A DNA stretch of 64,000 nt from Heterocephalus glaber (taxonomy: Eukaryota; Chordata; Mammalia; Rodentia; Bathyergidae): contig NW_004624795.1 in NCBI RefSeq assembly GCF_000247695.1, positions 5,168,467-5,232,466 of the forward strand, in the 5' to 3' direction. Of the stretch, positions 56,312-64,000 are shown piece by piece. The notes beneath the pieces were generated by a model that saw only the letters and a program-made list of their open reading frames with translations, was not told the DNA's origin and did no database searches. The position numbers and the translations under genes are program-made. Each line of letters opens with the position of its first letter. The first letter of the stretch is position 1.

Positions 56312-56389
56312 TTCAGGTGCTAGGGATTGAATTAAGGGCCCCCACTCAAGCTAAGCACCTGCTCAGCCACTGAGCTACACCCCCAGCTA
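56312..56389 (-). mobile_element. Old ID SINE
   Basis: GGTGCTAGGGATTGAATTAAG to CTGAGCTACACCCCCAGC. Confidence 0.78.
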
Positions 56390-56518
56390 GAGGGAACTTC
56401 AAGCCCAAGACACCCCCACCTTGAGTCATTCGATCCAGGAGGAACCACACGTCCTGTGAGCCACTAGATAGTTATGAGCCCAGGGACCAGGAGAATCTGC
56501 CCAGTCCAGGGTGGCTAG

Positions 56519-56616
56519 GTTTTTTTTGTTTTTTGGGTTTTTTTGTACCGCGGATCAAACTAGGGTCCTTGCGCTTGTGCGGCAGGTTGTGAAACCACTG
56601 AGCTAAATCCCTGGCC
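56519..56616 (-). mobile_element. ID SINE
   Basis: Flanked by CAGGGTGGCT on both sides (56,508 and 56,618); body GTACCGCGGATCAAACTAGG to GAGCTAAATCCCTGG. Confidence 0.92.
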
Positions 56617-56619
56617 CAG

Positions 56620-57145
56620 GGTGGCTGTTTTTAACGACTTATTTTTCCAGGAACATCATGTTTGCACTTGGAAACTTTTCCATCAGGGTCACTCTTTTAA
56701 ATCAGTCAGAGCTGGTGGTGGCACACGCCTGTGCTACACAGATTGCCTGTCTGTGAAGACGGCCCTGTCCTAAGAGCAAGGATGCCGGCACCACAATGTC
56801 GCTAGAAAGACAAAAAGAATTCTGGCTTTGTCTTAAGAGACTTAGTTCACTCTGAGCCTTCCAAACTGCAGGGCTGGGGAAGCCGAAGCAGGTGTGAATG
56901 GTGAAGGTTTTACTCCTCTGTCTCTGCTAACTGGGGCCTCCTGCCATCCCAGTGGGCCCTGACTTACTGAAAGGTAAGCGATCCCAGGAAGCCTTGCAAA
57001 CCAGGCCTAGATGGGGCTGTCGATGTTGGTGCGTGTGTATCTCACAGCCAGGTGCCTGGACTGAATCTAACTTCTCTATTCAATACCTTGGATAATTAAG
57101 GTCTGCGGGGAGCTGTGGGGCTCGAGTGTCCCAGGCTCCCCTGAC
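56620..57145. other. Single-copy intergenic DNA with a B1 scrap
   Basis: GGTGGTGGCACACGCCTG at about 56,712 is the start of a B1; otherwise nothing recognised. Confidence 0.45.
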
Positions 57146-57147
57146 AT

Positions 57148-57263
57148 CCTTTATTTTTGGAGACAGAGTCTTGCTCTGTAGCTCAGGCTGGTGTGACTCA
57201 TGTCAATACTCCTGCCTCCGCCTCCCATGTGCTAGGATTACAGGTGCGCCACCGCACCTGACT
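57148..57263 (-). mobile_element. B1 SINE
   Basis: TTTGGAGACAGAGTCTTGC to GCCACCGCACCTGAC. Confidence 0.88.
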
Positions 57264-57264
57264 T

Positions 57265-58900
57265 CCCCGGATTTCCTTGAGGCCAGAAATCCATTCTGTT
57301 AGAATTCACAAGGCTGAGCGAGTCCACATTGTGAAGAAGGTGCTCAGGTCGCTCCTCTCCCCCTCCCCAGGTTCCAGAAGGGACCTAACCAGTAGCAGGA
57401 AGTGAAGCGAAGATGTTATGCTGACGGCAATGGGGTGCTAGGAGGAGATGGAGGCACCACACGCCCAGAAGGACCATTGGGGCTCTAGGTTCTTAGCAGA
57501 GAGGGCAGAGCTTCCTGTAGACTGTTCAGCCCAAGAAATTCTACAGCCTCCAGATGGGGAAGGATAATCAGGAGAACCCTCTCCCCACCTTCCCTTCCCA
57601 GGCGCCCTCTGGTCAGGCTCCGTGTCCTGGCGTTGAGCACGGCAGTTTATTTTATTAACGTACACATGAGAGGAAGGAGTATCGTTTCTGCGGGTCACTG
57701 GAAGACACATCTGCAGGTTGGGTCCTTCTGTGACCCCTCTGCTTTTTCCAAGGACACTGAGGTGGGCCAGAGGGCGAGGCAGGAGGAAGATGTTTGGGTG
57801 CTGAGGACACAGGTCTTTGGGCAGAAAGAGGTCTGATCTGGAACTGATGAGCTCACAGCTGTCCCCAGAGTTATCCTTTGTGCTCAGCCCTGTCCCTGTC
57901 GCTAATCCTTAGAGATGAAGACCAGTGGGCACAGGCTGCCAGTGGGCTGAGGGCTCTGGGCTGTGCCCCCGGGTTGCTGTACCTGGGGGGTCATCTGGGA
58001 TCAAGCAGCTGGTGGGCATCCTGGGGTGGCACTGATCACCTGGAAAAGGCTTGGTCCTCCAGCACCGTCCTCAAAGTGGGAGGCTGTTGGCTTCAGTGAT
58101 GCTAATGAGAGGTAGCGATCAGACCGGGGGTTGTAGGCGAGCAAATGAAACTTTCAGTTGATTCTATAGACATTGCAGACACTGTGGGAAAAGATAAATC
58201 ACTTCCTCGGAGTCAGAGGTAGGAAAGGAAAAAAAATATGGCAGAAATCCAATTTGATTCTGGAAAAAAAAAAGACTTTTCTTAATTTTTCTTTTAAAAT
58301 AGCTGCTGGAATGTCAAAAAGCCAATGAACTCATCATTACCGTTCCCACTTAGGCACCAGGAAATACTTAGGTGATTTGTATCCACAGCCACCAGAAACT
58401 CATCTCACTACACAATATTCATCTCCTTGCAGTCTGACTGCCCCAAATGTTTATATGCATCATTTAAGAGCAGCAGAGACAGCTGGCTGGAGATATTATG
58501 GTGGGAGGTGTTAAGCCCTGGACAAGCTAACCTTTCTGAGCCTAGTAATGCCTTAGGACTGAGGGAATCACCATCACTTATCACTGAAGCTATCCACATT
58601 ACCAAGGCTTAATCATCCTTCAACTCTTACAAAAGAAATAATTTAGCCCCCAGAATTCAACTGCTGCACAGATCTGCACCCCAGGCTCAGGGACTGATCC
58701 ACTATAAAAGCACCCAGAGGAGACAGAATGAGATCAATTACAGTGACTTCAGCAGAAAAACGGAGGAATCACTCAGGGATCTGTCCCAGACATGGGTCAG
58801 GACAGGCTGAGTTCTTGGCAGACTAATAAAGAGCAAGAGACACTGGGGCTGTTTGTCCTGAGTCTGTCACCATTGTGAGGGAGGGAAAGTCACTTCATGC
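57265..58900. promoter_or_regulatory. Single-copy DNA, includes candidate regulatory block
   Basis: 58,120-58,400 is AT-rich with AAAGATAAATCAC, CCAATTTGATTC and CATCATTACCG, non-repetitive. The remainder shows no gene. Confidence 0.4.
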
Positions 58901-58920
58901 CCTCAAATCTTGATTTTCTT

Positions 58921-59133
58921 TTTTTTTTTTTTCTTTTTTTTTTTTTTTGGAACNNNNNNNNNNNNNNNNNNNNNNNNNNNNNNNNNNNNNNNNNNNNNNN
59001 NNNNNNNNNNNNNNNNNNNNNNNNNNNNNNNNNNNNNNNNNNNNNNNNNNNNNTTTTTTGGTACCGGGGATCGAACTTGGGACCTTGCGCTTGCAAGGCA
59101 GGCGCCAGAACCACTGAGCTAAATCCCTGGCCC
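58921..59133 (-). mobile_element. ID SINE containing the assembly gap
   Basis: T-run at 58,921-58,950, gap, then a full ID body at 59,054-59,133. AAATCTTGATTTTCTT at 58,905-58,920 and 59,134-59,149 is the target duplication of the whole insertion. Confidence 0.93.
58954..59053. other. Assembly gap, 100 N
   Basis: Exactly 100 unknown bases, a common placeholder length. The gap lies in the tail of an ID insertion. Confidence 0.99.
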
Positions 59134-59221
59134 AAATCTTGATTTTCTTCATCTGTAAATTGGGGATCAGCTAATCACGGCTGGCTCATTGACCCCACAG
59201 TATTGACATGAGGATTCCATG

Positions 59222-59650
59222 AGATATGGTCTGTGCTACAATTTAGGTCTAGAATGTCCCCCCAAAGTCTCAGGTGACCAGAGGTGGAACTTTTGGAAGG
59301 TGATTGGATCATGGGGATGCTGTACTCATCAGTGGATTCATCCATTGAGGAACTTCATGGCTGAATGTGCTGTTAGGAGGGGGGGCCTGGCCGGAAGAGG
59401 GGGCTCCTGGGGGCGTGACCTGGAAGGGCATATTCCGGTCCTCAGCTCCTCCTTGCCCTGCTTCCTGGCTGCCATAGGTCGAGCACCTTTCATCCACCAG
59501 GCCCTTCTGCCAAGCTATTTCTGCCTTGGACCCAGCCGGCAATGGACTGCACCCTCTGAGACTGTGAGCTGAAACAAACCTGTCCTCCTTCAAGTTGCAG
59601 GGGTCGAGTATTCTGTTCCAGGATAGGGAAGTGACTAATACAGTACAGTA
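59222..59650 (+). mobile_element. Solo MaLR-type LTR
   Basis: Contains TTTAGGTCTAGAATGTCCCC, GATTGGATCATGGGGATG, GGGGGGCCTGGCCGG and ends GTGACTAATACAGTA. Same family as the LTRs at 7.8 and 10.5 kb; no internal region beside it. Confidence 0.8.
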
Positions 59651-59688
59651 TGTAAGCTTGATGTGTGTAAGGTACTACCATTATTACA

Positions 59689-59690
<2 letters not shown>

Positions 59691-59752
<62 letters not shown>

Positions 59753-59970
59753 GAGAAAGAAAGAAAGAAAGAGAGAAAGAAAGAAAGAAAGAAAGAAAAG
59801 AAAAGAAAGAAAGAAAGAAAGGAAGAAAGGAAGAAAGAAAGAAAGAAAGAAAGAGAGAAAGAAAGAAAGAAAGAAAAGAAAAGAAAAGAAAAGAAAAGAA
59901 AGAAAGGAAGGAAGAAAGGAAGAAAGAAAGAAAAGAAAGATAGGAAGGAAGGAAAGAAAAGAAAAGAAAA
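59691..59970 (+). repeat. GAAA microsatellite, about 280 bp
   Basis: GAAA units with GAAAA, GGAA and GAGA interruptions, just after the MaLR LTR. Reading frames through it encode only Lys/Glu/Arg or Phe/Leu/Ser runs. Confidence 0.97.
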
Positions 59971-60231
59971 ACCCTGGTTACCACGAGGACCCCTGCACTG
60001 CTCCTTTTTTTGCTCCACCATCACTTATCACACAGAAGCCCTTTCTGGACATACATCCTGCTGCCGTCGTAAACCGCTGCGTGATAGACAGGCGTCCTGC
60101 TGTATGTACTCAGTCTCTTGGGATACAGTGTTCCGGGGACCCTGCTTGGACTTTGCCATCTCTGCTACCTGAGGATAATGCCCTCACTAGGGTCTACTGA
60201 CTGTGCCCACAGCTTCAACTTGAGAATAATA

Positions 60232-60360
60232 TAAGGTCAGGCATGGTGGTGCATGCCTATAATCCCAGCACTCAGGAGGCTGAGGTGGGAGGACCGCTGA
60301 GAATTAAAGGCCAGCCTGGGCTACATAACGAGAGCCTGCCTCAAAAAAAAAAAAAAAAAG
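60232..60360 (+). mobile_element. B1 SINE
   Basis: GGTCAGGCATGGTGGTGC to GAGCCTGCCTCAAAA plus A-run. Confidence 0.9.
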
Positions 60361-60418
60361 GAAGGATTTAAAAGGCCTGGGAATGAGAAGAACCTGGTTC
60401 AATCTCCAGTACCATTTT

Positions 60419-60515
60419 TGTTTTTTGGGGGGGTTTTGGTACCAGGGATCGCACTAGGGTCCTTGCGCTTGCCAGGCAGGCGGCAGAACCACTGAGCTAA
60501 ATCCCCAGCCCTCTC
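60419..60515 (-). mobile_element. ID SINE
   Basis: GTACCATTTTT before (60,408-60,418) and after (60,516-60,526). Confidence 0.93.
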
Positions 60516-60771
60516 GTACCATTTTTAAAAAGGAAAGAAAAGACAGAATGCCGTATTTGGCTATTTGGACCTAGGGGGTTTTGTTCCAATACTGGAGGCC
60601 TCCAGAGGTCTCCCCATGATTCCGATCATGAAGGAAATTCGGGAAACACCACACTCTGCTCTTCTCCATCCATGGTGAGAGGACGTCAGAGGAGTTTCAT
60701 AAACGTAGATTCCTGGGCCTGCCACATAGGACCTACCGACTCAAGATCTATGGAGAGTAGGCCTTGGAATA

Positions 60772-60945
60772 TGCATTTTTATCCCCAGTACTGAGGATTG
60801 AGCCCAGGGCCTTCGGACTACATCCCTGGCCCTTTTATTTATTTTTTATAATCTTGAGTCAGGGTCTTGTTAAATTGCTAAACCACCCAGACCCCAGGGT
60901 TGAACTTGAGATCCTCCTGCCTCAGCCTCCCAGAGTGCTGGTCAC
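60772..60945 (-). mobile_element. Composite SINE, antisense
   Basis: ID scrap (AGTACTGAGGATTGAGCCC), then old B1 (AGTCAGGGTCTTGTTAAATTG to CTCAGCCTCCC). Confidence 0.7.
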
Positions 60946-61131
60946 AGTTGACTTTAGGTGGCAGGAGTGAGGGGAATGACTCAAATGTACAGCCTTCTCC
61001 TATAGGCAGCCGTGTGACACCACCAGTCTTCCCCACACGATGCTGCATCGCTGTCGTAGAGTTCTTTTGGGTTTTTACATGTGACCTCTTCCCTCAGAAG
61101 CACTAAAGTTCTTCTTTGGTTGTTTGTTTGG

Positions 61132-61262
61132 CCTTTTTTATTTTTTGAGACAGGGGCTCGCTATGTAGTTCAGGCTGGCCTTGAATTCATTATGTAGCCC
61201 AGGCTGGCCTTGAACTCTTGACCCTCCTGCCTCAGCCTCCTGAGTGCTGGGATGACAGGCGT
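61132..61262 (-). mobile_element. B1 SINE, long form, 3' of the TTLL6-like stop
   Basis: GAGACAGGGGCTCGCTATG to GGGATGACAGGCG. In the gene's sense it is a forward B1. Confidence 0.88.
61137..61142 (-). promoter_or_regulatory. SINE-borne AATAAA downstream of the TTLL6-like stop
   Basis: AATAAA in the gene sense, 261 bp after the stop codon. It lies in the A-rich tail of a B1 (61,132-61,262) that is in sense orientation with the gene. It is a candidate polyadenylation signal; usage unknown. Confidence 0.3.
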
Positions 61263-61402
61263 TTGCATGGAGGAAAGACTCAGTCACCTGCTTACTGTAT
61301 GCCTTTGTCAATCCATCCATCTCCTACATACTCAACACTCCAGAGACATGGACAGTTGTGCCTGCCGCACACAAACACGCCAGGGGAGGACGGGTCACCT
61401 AC

Positions 61403-62538
61403 CTAGTTCCCGTCGCATCCTTTGTGGCCCGAGACCAGGCAGTGGCTGTCGGTGTCCTGATCCAGCCCACACAGTTCCCTCACAGCCCTTGCGTGGCTTC
61501 TGTCCGGCCTCCGGTCCAGGCGGGCTGGGGTGGCAACCACCAGGAGGTCCTTGAGGGACACGTCATGGCTCTGGGGACTCTGCAAGAGGAGGAGTGGGGA
61601 CACATCCAGCTGGCTCTTCTCACCAGAGCTGTGGCTGCCAGGACAGCGCTCCTTGGGCAGGCCAGGGTTTTCTGGAAAGGCAAAGTCATGAATATCATCA
61701 GTCTGCGCTGCCGGATTCCACACTGCTTGCTGCCCAGGGCCGTTTCCCGCTAGGGCCCAGCCACCTAAAGCTGGCCGTGGCTCTCGGAGTGAGGATCTGC
61801 CATTGCTGCTCCCCTCCAGCGGTTTGTCTTCCCCACACTGAGGATCAGACCCACCGGAAGGGAACCAGGATGTGTTACCGGGATGTGTTACCGGGGCTCA
61901 GCTCATGACTGGAGCTTTTCTGTCCTCTCGGTCACACTAGAGACACCCAAAGAGCAGGGGCCATGGCACATGCCCCCTGCCATTGCCACCAACTCCCCAT
62001 CAGAGGCCTGGGTCAGCCTGACCACACAACCACTGACACCATGAGCCCAAATAAACCTTTTCTCTTCATAAGCTACCGACCTCAGATGCTTTGGTGTAGT
62101 TTCAGAACGCTGACACACACACACACCTTGGCTCCTGGCACACCCTGGCCTGTACGGGCACCCATGTGGCTGGGTGCTCAGCAGCAGCTGAGGGCTGCAG
62201 TGAGCAGGGAACAGGGCCAGCCTCCTCTTCAGCCGAATGTTGGTCAGCAGCTCTGACACCAAGTGCTGCTCCTTCATGTTGTTCTTCGGCCAGGTCCAGC
62301 TTGGAGTCAAATTCCGCACAATGATCTGGGACGTGAGAGGTACAGAAGGACGTGCTGTCTTCTCTGGGGTGAGTTGCTGGGAGGTCTGCTGCTGCTGCTT
62401 GCACTGAAAGGAGCCGACCCTGACCAGCGCCAAGCTGCCGTGTTCAGAGCTAGTGGTCAGAGGTGGGCTGAACAGGGACTCTGGAGAGGCCGGGACCCAA
62501 GCTGCGGATTCTGGGGAAATTTCTACTGAGGTCATGGG
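61403..62538 (-). CDS. TTLL6: Two 3'-terminal exons of a minus-strand gene, probably TTLL6 (tubulin polyglutamylase)
   Basis: The upstream exon is 62,538-62,127 (412 nt). It follows a strong acceptor (TGTTCTCTTTCAG), starts PMTSVEISPES, includes SQIIVRNLTPSW and NNMKEQHLVSELLTNIRL, and ends at a strong donor AAG|GTGTGT. The last exon is 61,671-61,403 (269 nt), after acceptor TTTGCCTTTCCAG; it includes LDVSPLLLLQSPQ and LLVVATPARL and ends in TAG. The donor leaves one base (G) and the acceptor begins AA, so the frames join without shift and form a Glu codon. Only the C-terminal tail is present; the catalytic TTL domain would lie beyond the window. The TTLL6 name rests on synteny (TTLL6 follows HOXB13 in the same orientation) and on tail-like composition, not on a recognised domain. 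TTLL6 adds glutamate chains to tubulin in cilia and axonemes. Confidence 0.6.
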
Positions 62539-62654
62539 CTGAAAGAGAACACAGTCTACAAGGAGATTGTGGAAAGGAACAGACTCCTTCCTGTGCTATT
62601 CTTGGGTGAAACAAACAGAATTGTTAAAATGGTCAGTTAAGAGCTGGGACCTGG

Positions 62655-62850
62655 CATGAGGCTGAGGCAGGAGGATCTTTGTGAGTTTGAGGCCAGCCTG
62701 GGTTATGTAGCGAGATCCTGTCTCAATTTTTTTTTTTTTTTTTTTGGTACCGGGGATCGAACTCGGGTCCTTGGCTTGCGAGGCAGGCGGCAGAACCACT
62801 GAGCTAAATCCCTGGCCCTCCTGTCTCAATTTTAAAAAAGAAAGAAAGAT
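62655..62850 (+). mobile_element. B1 SINE split by an antisense ID
   Basis: B1 from GGCTGAGGCAGGAGGATC to ATCCTGTCTCAATTTT; an antisense ID at 62,731-62,818 entered its end, duplicating CTGTCTCAATTTT. Confidence 0.88.
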
Positions 62851-62989
62851 AGATAAAGAAAAGAGTGAGCGAGCTAGGGCAGTAGCAATGAGAGAGATTT
62901 AGGTGAGGAGAGTTTCCTAATCAGGAAATGGTTAAAAATCAGGGGAGAAGATGAGAGGATGGGGGAATCTACAGCCTCCTCTAAAGGTC

Positions 62990-63835
62990 TTTAAACATGT
63001 AAGAGAGAGATTCGGAATCAGAGAGCTAGGGATTATTTTATACCTATCAGACCGGCAAAGATCAGAAAGCTGGCTAACATGGTCTTGGTGGGTATGAGGC
63101 CCTTTGCCACTGAGAATGTAGAAGGCATGGCCATTCTCAACCACCCAGTAATAATTGGTAAAATGAAATTACAAATGCCCTGTGAGCCAGCAATTCTGCT
63201 GAGACAGAGATCTCTAGATAGAGACAGAACCAGCTCCTTATAAATTAGGTATGCCAATCTTCACAGCAGCATTGTTTGGTTCTTTTTTTTTTTGGTGCCG
63301 GGGATTGAACTCAGGACCCTGCGCTTGCAAAGCAGGTGGTGGAACCACTGAGCTAAATCCCCAGCCCCACAGCAGCATTATTTACCGACAGGTGGAAACA
63401 ATCTCGATTTCCACCAGCAAATGAATGGACAGGCCACATGTGGTATAGACATAGAATGAAATCCTATTCAGCCTTATAAGGAAAGGAGATTCGGATATGT
63501 GGTCCAATAGTAATGAAGTTGGAAAACATCATGCTCAGAGAACTGAATCACACAAAAGTAGCAATAGTGCATGATCCCAATTCTACAAGGCAGCTGGAGG
63601 AGTCAGCTTCAGAGAGACAGGAAGTAAAACAGAAGTTACAGGGGCTGGGAGAAGGGGAGAATAGAGAGCTATGTTAATGGGTAGAGTTTCTGTTTGGGGT
63701 AGTGAAAATGTTCTGGAAATGGATAGTAGTGATAGTTGCATAGATTTGTGATTGTCCTTCCTGTCACTGAGTTGTATACTCAAAACAGTTAAAATGGTAA
63801 TTTTTGTTAGGTATACTTTATCACAATTAAAAAAA
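62990..63835 (+). mobile_element. Old L1 3'-end fragment upstream of the TTLL6-like exons
   Basis: TATACCTATCAGACCGGCAA, CCAGCAATTCTGCTGAGA, AATCCTATTCAGCC and the terminal TATACTTTATCACAATTAAA mark an L1 3' region. An antisense ID is inserted at 63,281-63,367. Confidence 0.8.
63277..63367 (-). mobile_element. ID SINE inside L1
   Basis: Target duplication CACAGCAGCATTGTTT (63,261-63,276) and CACAGCAGCATTATTT (63,368-63,383). Confidence 0.93.
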
Positions 63836-63840
63836 CATCC

Positions 63841-63997
63841 AAGCTGGGTGTGTTGGTGCATGTCTCTAATCCCAGCACTCAGGAGGCTGAGGCAGAAGGA
63901 TCACTGTGAGTTTGAGGTCACCCTGGGCTACACGGTGAGTTCAAGGCCAGCTGGAACTATATAGAGAGATCCTGTCTCAAAACAACAACAAAAAGAA
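63841..63997 (+). mobile_element. B1 SINE, long form
   Basis: GCTGGGTGTGTTGGTGC to GATCCTGTCTCAAAA, running to the window end. Confidence 0.88.
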
Positions 63998-64000
63998 AAA

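Noticed and set aside
58890..59152. Frames running through the gap
   Set aside because: They consist of N and the ID SINE.
59490..60200. Lys/Glu/Arg or Phe/Leu/Ser-rich frames
   Set aside because: Translations of the GAAA microsatellite.
62655..64000. More TTLL6 exons upstream of 62,538
   Set aside because: Only SINEs and an old L1 3' end are seen to the window edge.
1..64000. CRISPR arrays, operons, bacterial or phage features
   Set aside because: The sequence is mammalian; tandem repeats present are microsatellites and SINE tails.

Overview
The window is vertebrate nuclear DNA from a placental mammal, almost certainly a rodent. It is packed with B1-type SINEs (7SL-derived) and ID-type SINEs (tRNA-derived), plus composites of a B1 followed by a degenerate ID. 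The youngest family is an ID whose body starts GGCCGGGGATTTAGCTCAG and ends in GATCCCCGGTACC plus an A-tail; many copies have intact target-site duplications. This repeat profile is not that of mouse or rat. It points to another rodent lineage (hystricomorph such as a mole-rat, or castorimorph, or squirrel-related), which I cannot resolve by reading alone.

The one complete gene is HOXB13, on the minus strand at 30,693-32,495. It has two coding exons of 601 and 254 bp and a 948-bp intron, and encodes 284 residues with a C-terminal homeodomain. At the right end, 61,403-62,538 on the minus strand, two phase-compatible exons end in a stop codon. By position they are best explained as the 3' end of TTLL6, the gene that follows HOXB13 in mammals. 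The window is therefore the 5' flank of the HOXB cluster: the left side faces HOXB9 and the right side faces TTLL6.

Layout. 0-20 kb is gene-free and repeat-dense. It includes a stack of nested insertions at 6.2-11.3 kb: an antisense L1 split by an antisense MLT1-like LTR, itself split by a near-complete MaLR-type element that carries ID copies, an antisense LTR and a U2 snRNA fragment. 20.8-34 kb is repeat-poor, with several CpG-dense blocks and HOXB13. 34-39 kb holds SINEs, a U6 pseudogene and a CpG-dense block about 4 kb upstream of HOXB13. 39-59 kb is mostly single-copy with blocks that look like conserved regulatory DNA (about 44.8-45.1, 48.6-49.8, 54.0-54.3, 56.0-56.2 and 58.1-58.4 kb). 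59-64 kb holds an assembly gap inside an ID insertion, a MaLR LTR, a long GAAA microsatellite, the TTLL6-like exons and an old L1 3' end.

No new enzymatic or defence-like system is visible. The most valuable material is the HOXB13 structure, the candidate homeodomain-site clusters (including motifs HOXB13 itself is known to prefer), a palindromic CTCF-like GC element, and the insertion history. Most long open frames are CpG-rich chance frames or SINE translations.
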